A stretch of 23,726 bases of DNA from JBIIUJ01 sp044340025. GTDB taxonomy: Bacteria; Pseudomonadota; Alphaproteobacteria; Caulobacterales; Aquidulcibacteraceae. The stretch is taken from positions 1 through 23,726 of the forward strand of contig JBIIUJ010000027.1 of NCBI GenBank assembly GCA_044340025.1, read 5' to 3'. Below are positions 10,969 to 18,512 of the stretch, one piece after another. The notes below the pieces were generated by a model. The model was not told the DNA's origin. It did no database searches and saw only the letters and a program-made list of their open reading frames with translations. Within the stretch, counting starts at the first letter, position 1, and the number at the start of each line of letters is the position of its first letter. The translations under genes were made by a program, and so were the position numbers.

Positions 10969-12477
10969 ATGGCGGGCGACACTTCAGGCCGGGACGCGCC
11001 GCAGGCTCCGCCGGCGTCGCGCACGCCGGACGCCTATCTGATCCTGCTCGCCCTCGCCCTGCTGGCCTTTGTCGCAACGCTGGTGGTCACGCCTGGCCGG
11101 TTCGCCGTCGCGGAGGGCGCCAACGGCCGCAGCCAGGTGGTCGCTGGCAGCTATGAGGCCGCCGACGCGCCGCGCCCGGCTCCTCTGCTGTTTGGCGACG
11201 CTGAGCAGGCCGGCCTCGTCGGCTTCCTGTTCGAGGGTCTGGTCTCGGGCGATCGGAACGGCGCCGCCGTCGGCCTGATGGCGTTTCTGCTGATCACCGG
11301 CGGCGCGTTTGGCGTCGTGATGCGCACCGGCGCCATGGAGCGTGCGCTCCACGCGGCGCTTTACGATCGAGCCGGACAGCCCAGACTTGGCAACGACGCG
11401 TTGCCGGCGATCCTGTTTGTGGCGTTCTCGCTCGGCGGGGCGGTCTTCGGCATGGGCGAGGAGGCGATCGTCTTCGTGCTCATCGTCGCGCCGGCGCTGG
11501 TCCGGTCGGGCTATGACAGCATCACAGCCATCGTGTGCACCTATGCCGCCACCCAGGTGGGCTTTTCCACCAGCTGGATGAACCCCTTCAGCCTCGTCAT
11601 CGCCCAGGGCATCGCCGATCTGCCCATCCTCTCGGGCCTGCCCTTCCGGATGGCGTGCTGGAGCGTGTTTACCGCAACAGGGGCGATCTTTGTCTGGCGC
11701 TATGCGCGCGGGGTGCGGCTGGCGCCGACCTCCTCGCTTGCCTTCACCTCTGATGCGCGCATCCGGGCGGAGGCGCAGGGCGCCGAAATCGATGGCCGCC
11801 TTAGCCCGGGCGATTGGATTGTGCTGGCCAGCGTGGTCGCCACCATCGGCTGGATGGCCTGGGGCGTGACGACGCAGGGCTACTTCCTGCCCGAAATCGC
11901 CGGCCAGTTCCTTGTGCTGGGGATGGCTGCGGGCCTCACCGCGCGGCTGTTCGGGCTCAACGCCCTGACCGGCAGCGACCTCATGGAGGCGTTCCGGCAA
12001 GGGGCCATGCAGATGGTTCCCGCCGCGCTGGTGGTTGCGGCCGCCAAGGGGATTGTCGCCATGCTCGGCGGCGACGACCCAGACGCCTTCACCGTGCTGA
12101 ACACCGGCCTCAACGCCGCGGCCGGCTTCACGGCCCTGCTGCCGGAATGGGCCACCGCCTGGGGCATGCTGGCGGTGCAGAGCGTGCTGAACCTCGCCAT
12201 CGTGTCGGGCTCCGGTCAGGCGGCGCTGACCATGCCGCTGATGGCGCCGCTGGCCGATCTTTCCGGCGTCACGCGCCAGACGGCGGTGCTGGCGTTCCAG
12301 TTCGGCGATGGTTTCACCAACATGATGACCCCGGCGTCGGCCGCGCTGATGGGCTGCCTTGCCGCTGCACGGCTGGACTGGGTGACCTGGATGCGGTTCG
12401 TCTGGAAGCCGCTGCTGGTGCTTCTGGCGATGGCGAGCGCCACCGTGCTGATCGCCCATGCGATCGGCTATTCTTGA
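10969..12477 (+). CDS. YfcC/DcuC-family membrane transporter
   Basis: A 502-residue integral inner-membrane protein with about a dozen hydrophobic segments. It belongs to the C4-dicarboxylate/YfcC family (DcuC-like, PF03606), whose members are annotated as dicarboxylate carriers or basic amino-acid antiporters. Family signatures are seen at GGAVFGMGEEAIVFVLI, at GFSTSWMNPFSLVIAQGIA, and near the C terminus at SGSGQAALTMPLMAPLAD and LAFQFGDGFTNMMTPASAAL; these repeat-related GxxE and N-P-F loops are probably the substrate site. The start ATG 10969 has GGAGG 11 bases upstream. The stop is 14 bases before the cyanophycinase gene, so the two are probably one operon, suggesting import of amino acids or dipeptides linked to that enzyme. 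Substrate is not determinable. Confidence 0.87.
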   Translation: MAGDTSGRDAPQAPPASRTPDAYLILLALALLAFVATLVVTPGRFAVAEGANGRSQVVAGSYEAADAPRPAPLLFGDAEQAGLVGFLFEGLVSGDRNGAAVGLMAFLLITGGAFGVVMRTGAMERALHAALYDRAGQPRLGNDALPAILFVAFSLGGAVFGMGEEAIVFVLIVAPALVRSGYDSITAIVCTYAATQVGFSTSWMNPFSLVIAQGIADLPILSGLPFRMACWSVFTATGAIFVWRYARGVRLAPTSSLAFTSDARIRAEAQGAEIDGRLSPGDWIVLASVVATIGWMAWGVTTQGYFLPEIAGQFLVLGMAAGLTARLFGLNALTGSDLMEAFRQGAMQMVPAALVVAAAKGIVAMLGGDDPDAFTVLNTGLNAAAGFTALLPEWATAWGMLAVQSVLNLAIVSGSGQAALTMPLMAPLADLSGVTRQTAVLAFQFGDGFTNMMTPASAALMGCLAAARLDWVTWMRFVWKPLLVLLAMASATVLIAHAIGYS

Positions 12478-12491
12478 GCGGAGCAAACAGC

Positions 12492-13742
12492 ATGCGGCGC
12501 AAGTTTATGGCCGGGCTCGCGGGCCTGACGGCCCTTGGCGTCATCACAACGGCGCAGGCCGCCCCGGGCCGGCTGGTGATCGCCGGCGGCGCGGTGGCGC
12601 GCGCCAATGCCGAGGTGCATGGCGCTTTCCTGGCGGGTCTGAGCCCGCAGGACCGGATCGCGGTCATCCCATCAGCCTCGGGCGAGGCCAGTGCTGCGGC
12701 GCAAACCTATGTCCAGACCCTGGCCGCCTATGGCGTCAGCCCCGACCGGATCGACGTGGTGCGGCTGGCGGTGGTGGACGACCCCTCGACCCCAGCGCTG
12801 GATGAAGCCGGCTGGGCCGGCAACGCGACTGCCCCGGCCGAGATCGCCAAGGTCGAGCGCGCAGCCGCCATCTGGTTCACCGGCGGCGATCAGGTCCGCA
12901 CCACCGCCGCCCTGCTGGGCCCGGATGGGGCGGCGACGCCGATGCTGCTGGCCCTCCGGGCCCGTCACGCCGCCGGCGCCACGATCGGCGGAACAAGCGC
13001 GGGCGCGGCCATCATGACCCAGATCATGATCGCGCGCGGCGATAGCCTCGCGGCCCTCTCCCGGCCGCTGATCGCCAGCGACGCCTCGCAAAGCACGATG
13101 GACGGCGGCGCCTTGATGCTCGCGCCTGGCCTCGGCTTCTTGCCGGTCGGGCTGGTCGATCAGCACTTCGACAGGAAGGCCCGGCTCGGCCGGTTGGCGC
13201 GCGCCCTCGCGGAGCTGCCTCCCGCGCAGCGGATCGGCTTTGGCGTGGACGAGGATACAGCCCTGGTGGTGGACCTCGCCGAGGGGGTCGCCACAGCGGC
13301 CGGGGCAGGCGGTGTGGCGGTGCTGGACGCGCGCAGCGCCCACACAGCCGTGCGGGCGGATCGGTTCTCCGCCGCCGGCCTGCGGCTTGGCCGTCTGGCG
13401 CCCGGCGACCGGCTGTCGCTGGCCGATCTGTCGATCGCTGCGGCGCCCGGGCGCACGCGGATCGAACAGGGCGGCGGCTATTACAGCCATGCGCCTCAGT
13501 CTGGCGCTGGCATGGCGCTGCCGAGCGAAGGACTGGCCGACGCGCTCGGAGTGGAATTGCTGGACAATAGCGCCAGCACCAGGCTGGAGCGGGTGTCGTT
13601 CGACGCGGCGGGCACAGGCGTGCGCTATGTTTTTGAAGAGACGGCTGAAAGCTGGGCGGCGCTGGGCGGCGGGCACTACACGATCAACGCCGTCGCGTTC
13701 TCGATCACGCCAGTAAACGTCGCTGTGGCGGAAGCGCCCTGA
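12492..13742 (+). CDS. Exported cyanophycinase-like serine peptidase (family S51)
   Basis: A 416-residue precursor. The leader MRRKFMAGLAGLTALGVI ends in AQA-A around residue 24; its RRKFM is close to a twin-arginine motif, so export may be through Tat. The mature part starts GRLVIAGGA and has the S51/class I glutaminase-like fold: IWFTGGDQ, GGTSAGAAIM with nucleophile Ser169 in the nucleophile elbow, GLVDQHFDRKARLGRL, and GFGVDEDTALVV. These are hallmarks of cyanophycinase, which cuts multi-L-arginyl-poly-L-aspartate to beta-Asp-Arg. About 120 residues follow the peptidase core, with SHAPQSGAGM; I do not recognise this region as a named domain. No cyanophycin synthetase or isoaspartyl dipeptidase is in the window, so it may degrade external polymer or other aspartyl peptides. 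Confidence 0.87.
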   Translation: MRRKFMAGLAGLTALGVITTAQAAPGRLVIAGGAVARANAEVHGAFLAGLSPQDRIAVIPSASGEASAAAQTYVQTLAAYGVSPDRIDVVRLAVVDDPSTPALDEAGWAGNATAPAEIAKVERAAAIWFTGGDQVRTTAALLGPDGAATPMLLALRARHAAGATIGGTSAGAAIMTQIMIARGDSLAALSRPLIASDASQSTMDGGALMLAPGLGFLPVGLVDQHFDRKARLGRLARALAELPPAQRIGFGVDEDTALVVDLAEGVATAAGAGGVAVLDARSAHTAVRADRFSAAGLRLGRLAPGDRLSLADLSIAAAPGRTRIEQGGGYYSHAPQSGAGMALPSEGLADALGVELLDNSASTRLERVSFDAAGTGVRYVFEETAESWAALGGGHYTINAVAFSITPVNVAVAEAP

Positions 13743-13751
13743 GGCAGCCGT

Positions 13752-14270
13752 TCAGAGCCGCTTTTCCATCACGATGAGCGCGAGCGGCGCGCGCGGGACC
13801 CCGAACCGGGGATCGTCGTGGAAAGGCTTTTCCACCCCGGTCGGGCGATAGCCCCGGCGCTCGTAATAGGCGATCAGCTCCGGGCGCTGCTTCAGCACGG
13901 TCATCTGCACCCGCGCGCGGCCGAGCTTGCGGGCGAGGTCTTCCACAGCCGCGATCAGCTGGCGGCCGATGCCGGCGGCCTGGGCCTGCGGCCGCACGCT
14001 GAGCATGCCGAGATAGACCTGGTCGCCTTCATCGCAGGCGTGCACGCAGCCCACCAGCGCGCCGTCCTGTTCGGCGAGCAGAACCCGCTCGTGCGCGGCG
14101 GTGATGGCGGCCGTGATCATGGCGGCGTCCGCGCGCTGGCCATCCAGCAGGTCGGCCTCGTGCGTCCAGCCTGCCCGCGCATCGTCGCCGCGATAGGCAG
14201 ACTGCACGAGATCAAGCACGGCGTCGGTGTCTTCGCGGCGCGCTGCACGGATCGCCAAAGGCGTTGTCAT
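13752..14270 (-). CDS. GNAT-family N-acetyltransferase
   Basis: A 172-residue single-domain acetyltransferase. The acetyl-CoA loop is seen in LSVRPQAQAAGIGRQLI (Q-x-x-G-I-G), preceded by the beta-4 strand QVYLGM and followed by YYERRGYRPTG, which is the usual C-terminal helix-strand of the fold. The substrate cannot be predicted. I chose the ATG at 14270 over an in-frame TTG at 14321 because AAGGAG is eight bases upstream of the ATG. It is the last gene of the long minus-strand run, 47 bases after modC, and ends nine bases from the convergent cyanophycinase gene. Confidence 0.85.
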   Translation of the reverse strand: MTTPLAIRAARREDTDAVLDLVQSAYRGDDARAGWTHEADLLDGQRADAAMITAAITAAHERVLLAEQDGALVGCVHACDEGDQVYLGMLSVRPQAQAAGIGRQLIAAVEDLARKLGRARVQMTVLKQRPELIAYYERRGYRPTGVEKPFHDDPRFGVPRAPLALIVMEKRL

Positions 14271-14278
14271 GGCCCCCT

Positions 14279-14284
14279 CTCCTT
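14279..14284 (-). promoter_or_regulatory. Ribosome binding site fixing the GNAT start
   Basis: AAGGAG on the minus strand, eight bases before ATG 14270. It supports that start over the in-frame TTG that overlaps the modC stop. Confidence 0.55.
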
Positions 14285-14317
14285 CCCTGACCGGCCTTAA
14301 GGGCTGACCGGGCCGGG

Positions 14318-15400
14318 TCAAGCGGCAGGGGCGTGCATGGTGGCGGCCACGGCTTTCACGAGCGCTGTCACCTCGCGGCCTAGCGCAAGCCCCAGCGCGC
14401 CGACCGCGCTGCGCGAGAGGCGCGCCAGCAGAACCGCGCCGCCGAGGTCGAGCGACAACATGACTTCATGCTGATCCTGTGGCGTGATCGCGATGATCCG
14501 GGCAGGCAGCTGATTGCGCACCGAAAGGCCGGCGGTTTCGCCGACCGCGACGGCGACATCGCCCGCCCGCACGAACAGTCTTGCGGCCGCGCCGGCGGGA
14601 AGCCCAGCTGCAGCCACCAGAAACCGGGCGTCGCCGACGCGCAGCGCCGTCAGCCCGTCGCCGCCCGGCCCCTCCACACGCGCGGCCAACGCCACGCCGG
14701 CATCGGCGCGGTGGGCCAGAAGCGGCAGGTCCGTGCGCGCCGTCAGAGCCTCGATCGGGCCTGCCGCCTGAACGACGCCGCCGTCCAGCAGCACAAGGGT
14801 GCGCGCGTGGCGCAGCACATCATCAAAGTCATGCGTCACCAGCACGATCGGCATCCCGAAGGCCGCCCGCACCCGATCGACGGCGCGGGCGACCTCGGCG
14901 CGCCGGCCCGCGTCGAGCGCGCTCCAGGGCTCGTCCAGGAGAAGCGCGCGCGGCCGGGAGAGCAGCGTGCGCCCAAGCCCCACGCGCTGCTTCTCTCCGC
15001 CCGACAGCGTGCCCGGCCGGCGCGCCAGCAGGGGCGCGAGATCCAGAAGCTCGATCACCGCCTCCAGGTTCGGCCCCTCCGCGCGGCGGGCGCGACGCGC
15101 GCCATAGCCCAGATTGTCGGCGACGCTCAGATGCGGAAACAGGCGGGCATCCTGCAACATCAGACCAACGCCGCGACGCTCGGCCGGGATGTCGATGCCG
15201 GCGGCGGCATCAAACAGGGTGTCCCCGGCGAGGGTGATGCGCCCCGCTTCGGGCCGCTGGAGCCCGGCGATGAGGCTCAGCACGCTCGACTTGCCAGCCC
15301 CGGACGGACCGAACAGGGCGGTCACGACGCCGGGCTCCGCCGCCAGCCGCACATCGAGCGCAAGCGCGCCCAATCGGGTCTGCAGCCGAGCCTCCAGCAT
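14318..15400 (-). CDS. modC: Molybdate ABC transporter ATP-binding protein
   Basis: A 360-residue ABC ATPase, the normal ModC length. Walker A is GPSGAGKSS (about residues 31-39), the Q loop is in MLQDARLFPHL, the signature is LSGGEKQR, Walker B is ALLLDEP, and the switch histidine is in VLVTHD. After the ATPase, residues about 290-355 form a TOBE/MOP-type regulatory domain (SVRNQLPARIIAI and ALVKAV), which in this family binds molybdate and helps tell ModC from phosphate or sulfate ATPases. The ATG shares one base with the modB stop, so translation is coupled. It energises ModB for import of molybdate (or tungstate). Confidence 0.93.
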   Translation of the reverse strand: MLEARLQTRLGALALDVRLAAEPGVVTALFGPSGAGKSSVLSLIAGLQRPEAGRITLAGDTLFDAAAGIDIPAERRGVGLMLQDARLFPHLSVADNLGYGARRARRAEGPNLEAVIELLDLAPLLARRPGTLSGGEKQRVGLGRTLLSRPRALLLDEPWSALDAGRRAEVARAVDRVRAAFGMPIVLVTHDFDDVLRHARTLVLLDGGVVQAAGPIEALTARTDLPLLAHRADAGVALAARVEGPGGDGLTALRVGDARFLVAAAGLPAGAAARLFVRAGDVAVAVGETAGLSVRNQLPARIIAITPQDQHEVMLSLDLGGAVLLARLSRSAVGALGLALGREVTALVKAVAATMHAPAA

Positions 15401-16092
15401 CAGGCGGTCCGGCGGCGCGAGAGCGTCAAAAGCGCCTCGGCGGCGATCAGGGCAGCCAAAGCGAGCCCCAGCGAGAGCCCCGCCAACCGCAGCGCGCGCG
15501 CCTCGCCCCCCGGCGTCTGCAAGGCCCCGTAGAGCGCCAGCGGCAGGGTCTGGGTTTCACCGGGCACATTGGCGGCAAACGTGATCACCGCGCCGAACTC
15601 GCCGAGGCAGGCGGCAAAGCCGGTGATGACGGCCGCGGCGATGCCGGGGCTCGCCAGAGGCAAAGTGATGCTGAAAAACCGGTCCAGCGGGCCGGCGCCG
15701 AGCAGGCGTGCGGCCTCCAGGAGGCCGGGGTCCTGCGCCTCGAAGGCGATCCGCATGGCCCGCACCATCAAGGGCAGCGCCATCACGCCTGCGGCAAGCG
15801 AGGCGCCCTCCGAGCTGAACGCCAGACGCACCCCAAAAGCCGCATCGAGCCAGCGGCCGACCGGGCCTTCCACGCCAAACAACAAAAGCAGAAAGAAACC
15901 CACCACCACCGGCGGCACCACCAGAGGGGCATGCACCAGCGCATCGAGAAGCGTCCGGCCCGGCAGGCGCGGGCGGGCCAGCAGCGCGGCCAGCCCAAGG
16001 GCGATCGGGGCGGCGATCAGGATCGCGCGCCCGGCCACGATCAGGCTCGTGCGGGCGGCGTCCCACTCCTGCGGCGAAAGCAGCGGCTCCAT
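15400..16092 (-). CDS. modB: Molybdate ABC transporter permease
   Basis: A 230-residue inner-membrane permease, typical of ModB. It has about five hydrophobic segments and the EAA-type loop that contacts ModC (LEAARLLGAGPLDRFFSITLPLASPGI), and the ModB signature ACLGEFGAVITFAANVPGET followed by QTLPLALY. The ATG at 16092 lies seven bases after the modA stop and gives MEPLLSPQEWDAARTSL, the normal ModB beginning; the open frame continues upstream but only within modA. The stop overlaps the modC start by one base. Confidence 0.92.
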   Translation of the reverse strand: MEPLLSPQEWDAARTSLIVAGRAILIAAPIALGLAALLARPRLPGRTLLDALVHAPLVVPPVVVGFFLLLLFGVEGPVGRWLDAAFGVRLAFSSEGASLAAGVMALPLMVRAMRIAFEAQDPGLLEAARLLGAGPLDRFFSITLPLASPGIAAAVITGFAACLGEFGAVITFAANVPGETQTLPLALYGALQTPGGEARALRLAGLSLGLALAALIAAEALLTLSRRRTA

Positions 16093-16099
16093 CGCCCGA

Positions 16100-16840
16100 T
16101 CAGAGCACGAGAAAGCCGGCCTCGCGATAGCGCGCGAGCGCAGGCTGCCCGACGAGGCGGGCATACGCCGTCCGCGCCGGAGCCGAGCCCGCCGCCCGCC
16201 GCAGGAGCGCGAGGGGATAGACAATGCGCGGATGGGCGGAAGCAGGCACGGCAAACGCCACGCTCACGCGCGGCTCGGCGCGGGCGTCGGTGGCGTAGGC
16301 GACGCCCAGCGCGGCCTCCCCGCGCACGACCAGCGCCACCGCATCGGCCACCGAGGCGCAAAGGGCCAGCCGCTCGCGCGCCGCCTCCCAGCCGCCGAGC
16401 GCCTGAAGCGCAGCACGGCCATATCGGCCGGCCGGCACATAGTCGGGATCGGGCAGAGCAAGCCGGCCGCGCGGCCCCAGCGCCGCTTCCAGCCCCGCAG
16501 GAGAGAGCGTCCGCAGCCGAACAGGCCGGGAGCGGGGCGCGATCAGGACAAGGCTGTTGCCCAGGAGATCACGTCGGCTCTCGGGAAGGATCAGGCCGGC
16601 GGCGGCCAGCCGGTCCATCCAGATCGGATCGGCGGAAAAGAACAGATCCGCCGGCGCGCCCTGTTCGATCTGGCGGGCGAGGGCGCCGCTGGCGCCGGCG
16701 ACCACGAGCCCCGCCTCACCCAGCGCGGCCTGGACCACCGCGGCGACGGAGGCGGCGGCAAAGACCCGGGGCTGGGGGCTGGCGAAGGCCGGCGCGGCCG
16801 CGACGGCGCCCAGACTGGCCAGAACCGTGCGCCGCCTCAT
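16100..16840 (-). CDS. modA: Molybdate-binding periplasmic protein
   Basis: A 246-residue substrate-binding protein. The leader MRRRTVLASLGAVAAAPAFA ends in an AFA-S cleavage site; RRRTVL resembles a twin-arginine motif more than a plain Sec leader. The mature part has the ModA pattern: VFAAASV, GASGALARQIEQGAPADLFF then SADPIWMD, NSLVLIAP, DPDYVPAGRYGRAALQAL and VADAVALVVRGEAALGVAYA. It captures molybdate for ModBC. Its ATG overlaps the tatC stop by four bases, so modA is translated directly after tatC, an unusual junction. No ModE regulator or molybdate riboswitch is seen next to it. Confidence 0.92.
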   Translation of the reverse strand: MRRRTVLASLGAVAAAPAFASPQPRVFAAASVAAVVQAALGEAGLVVAGASGALARQIEQGAPADLFFSADPIWMDRLAAAGLILPESRRDLLGNSLVLIAPRSRPVRLRTLSPAGLEAALGPRGRLALPDPDYVPAGRYGRAALQALGGWEAARERLALCASVADAVALVVRGEAALGVAYATDARAEPRVSVAFAVPASAHPRIVYPLALLRRAAGSAPARTAYARLVGQPALARYREAGFLVL

Positions 16841-17700
16841 GCAGCGGCGGCGTCTTCAGCGTCCTGCTTTTTCTCGCCAAGCCGCACGACCCAGACGCCG
16901 ATGAAATAGAGCAGACACATCGGAATCCCGAGCGCCACCTGACTGAAGATGTCCGGCGGGGTGACCACGGCGGCGACGGCGAAAATGGCGACGATGGCGT
17001 AGCGCGCGCCTTCCAGCATCTGTTTGCTGGTGAAGATGCCAGCCCGGCCCAGCAGCGCCATCACCACGGGCAGCTGGAAGCAGAAGCCGAAACCAAGGAT
17101 CAGCATCGTCATGGTGCCGGTATAGTCCGCCACCCGGCCAAGATAGCTGACGGCGACATCGCCGGCGGCCTGCGCCGGCAGCTCCTGACGCAGCGAGAAC
17201 TGCATCAGCATCGGCATGACAAGGTAATAGGCCATCGCCGCGCCGAGCGTGAACAGGAAGGGGGCCACGACCAGAAAGGGCGTGAAGGCCTTGCGCTCAT
17301 GGCTGTAGAGGCCAGGCGCGATGAAGCGATACACCTGGTAGGCGATCATCGGAAACGACAGGCAGATGCCGCCAAACAGCGCGAGCTTGATCTTGACGAG
17401 GAAGAATTCGAGCGGCGCGGTGAAGATAAGCCCCATCTCGCGCAGGCCGTCGGGCCCCTTCACCGCCTTCACGGCCTGTTCGTAGGGCACGAGCAGCCAG
17501 GCGTAGATCTGATCTGCAAAGGCGAAGCAGAGCGCAAAGCCCGCCACGACCGTGCCGATCGACCACAACAGCCGGTCGCGCAGCTCTGCCAGATGCTCCA
17601 GGAGCGGGGCGCGGCTGGCTTCGATGTGGGCCTCCTCCGCATCCAGTTGAGACTGGCGCAGGGCGGCTGGGTCCGCCGGGAGCTGATCGCCGTCGCTCAT
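16837..17700 (-). CDS. tatC: Sec-independent protein translocase TatC
   Basis: A 287-residue inner-membrane protein with six predicted membrane segments. It is the core of the twin-arginine translocase and, with TatB, recognises RR signal peptides. Seen are the N-terminal LLEHLAELRDRLLWSI motif, FTAPLEFFLVKIKLALFGG, SFPMIAYQVYRFIAPGLY then SHERK, and GFGFCFQLPVV before the last segments (VVTPPDIFSQVALGIPM). The extension of about 30 residues before LLEHL is acidic and typical of alphaproteobacterial TatC. It overlaps tatB by four bases upstream and modA by four downstream. In many relatives I would expect serS next; here it is modA. Confidence 0.95.
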   Translation of the reverse strand: MSDGDQLPADPAALRQSQLDAEEAHIEASRAPLLEHLAELRDRLLWSIGTVVAGFALCFAFADQIYAWLLVPYEQAVKAVKGPDGLREMGLIFTAPLEFFLVKIKLALFGGICLSFPMIAYQVYRFIAPGLYSHERKAFTPFLVVAPFLFTLGAAMAYYLVMPMLMQFSLRQELPAQAAGDVAVSYLGRVADYTGTMTMLILGFGFCFQLPVVMALLGRAGIFTSKQMLEGARYAIVAIFAVAAVVTPPDIFSQVALGIPMCLLYFIGVWVVRLGEKKQDAEDAAAA

Positions 17701-18158
17701 GGCTTGGCCTCTGCCGGCTGGGCCTTCTTGCGAGCGCGCGCCGCCTTGGGCTTTGCGGGCTCGGCGGCGGGCGCCGGCGTCGGATCAGGCGCAGCGACCG
17801 CTGCGGGCGGCTCAGGCGAGGGTGCGAGGTTGGGCGGCGCTGAGGGCTCGGGCGGGTAGGAGCGGGGATTGCCGTATTCGTCGAAGTCGAGCCCGTCGAA
17901 GGGGCGGGTCACCTCGTCCTTGATGTCCTGGAACGCCTGACCGGTCCGCAGCGCATCGACCTCGCGACGCAGCTCGTCGATCTCGGCCTGTCGGGCGAGT
18001 TCGTCGAAGCTCGATCGGAACTCGGAGGCCATCGAACGCAGCTTCGCCATGGCCTTGCCGGCCTTGCGCATCAGCAGCGGCAAGTCCTTGGGGCCGACCA
18101 CGATCAACGCAATCAGGCCCAGAAGGAGCATCTCGGAAAAGCCGATTTGCGGAAACAT
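17697..18158 (-). CDS. tatB: Sec-independent protein translocase TatB
   Basis: A 153-residue TatB. The N-terminal membrane helix FSEMLLLGLIALIVVGPKDLP carries the TatB signature Glu and the GPxxLP hinge, followed by an amphipathic helix (KAGKAMAKLRSMASEFRSSF) and a Pro/Ala-rich, basic tail that is variable in the family. It sits with TatC in the signal-peptide receptor. The ATG at 18158 is 24 bases after the tatA stop, and the stop overlaps the tatC start by four bases. Confidence 0.93.
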   Translation of the reverse strand: MFPQIGFSEMLLLGLIALIVVGPKDLPLLMRKAGKAMAKLRSMASEFRSSFDELARQAEIDELRREVDALRTGQAFQDIKDEVTRPFDGLDFDEYGNPRSYPPEPSAPPNLAPSPEPPAAVAAPDPTPAPAAEPAKPKAARARKKAQPAEAKP

Positions 18159-18182
18159 CGCGGCGGCCCCGCTCTGGCGGGC

Positions 18183-18419
18183 TTAGGCGTCCGCCTTGTC
18201 CTTTTGGGTGGCGGTCACGTCGATGGTCTTGCCGTCGGCGGGGATCTGCTGGCTGGCGGCAGCCTGAGCGGCCTTGTCCTCTTCCGAGAGGCCTTTGCGG
18301 AAGCCTTTGATGCCTTCGGCGAAGTCCTTCATCAGGCCCGAGAGTTTGCCCCGGCCGCCGAAAAGCAGCAGCACGAGAGCGAGAACGACAAGCCAATGCC
18401 AGATGCTGGTGGCGCCCAT
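18183..18419 (-). CDS. tatA: Sec-independent protein translocase TatA
   Basis: A 78-residue TatA from ATG 18419: a short membrane helix (SIWHWLVVLALVLLLFGG), the FGxGKL hinge, and an amphipathic helix with LMKDFAEGIKGFRKGL, then a polar tail. It oligomerises to make the Tat pore. GGAG on the minus strand six bases before ATG 18419 decides this start over an in-frame TTG four codons upstream. It begins after a 93-base gap from scpB, the largest break between dgt and modC, so a separate tat promoter is possible there. Confidence 0.92.
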   Translation of the reverse strand: MGATSIWHWLVVLALVLLLFGGRGKLSGLMKDFAEGIKGFRKGLSEEDKAAQAAASQQIPADGKTIDVTATQKDKADA

Positions 18420-18425
18420 GGGTGT

Positions 18426-18429
18426 CTCC
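18426..18429 (-). promoter_or_regulatory. Ribosome binding site fixing the tatA start
   Basis: GGAG on the minus strand, six bases before the ATG at 18419, inside the short N-terminal extension that a TTG start would give. Confidence 0.5.
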
Positions 18430-18466
18430 AAAGCCGGCCGGTCGGTCCGACGGCGTCTGCGGGAAT

Positions 18467-18484
18467 ATAGGGACCGGACCCTAT
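18467..18484. promoter_or_regulatory. Near-perfect 18-base palindrome upstream of tatA
   Basis: ATAGGGACCGGACCCTAT is its own reverse complement except for one A-A pair in each half (seventh and twelfth bases). It lies in the scpB-tatA gap, 48 bases before the tatA start. No T-run follows in either direction, so an operator or mRNA-processing site is more likely than a terminator. Confidence 0.35.
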
Positions 18485-18512
18485 CCGCACGAGGTTAACG
18501 GGCTTCCTAGCC

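Noticed and set aside
11814..12491. Open frame upstream of and in phase with the cyanophycinase, suggesting a fusion
   Set aside because: It lies out of frame inside the conserved transporter gene and its translation is Arg/Gly/His-rich noise. The leader peptide at 12492 marks the true start.
15931..17859. 642-codon plus-strand open frame opposite mod and tat genes
   Set aside because: Translation is low-complexity Arg/Pro/Ala, typical of an antisense shadow; modA, tatC and tatB are certain on the minus strand.
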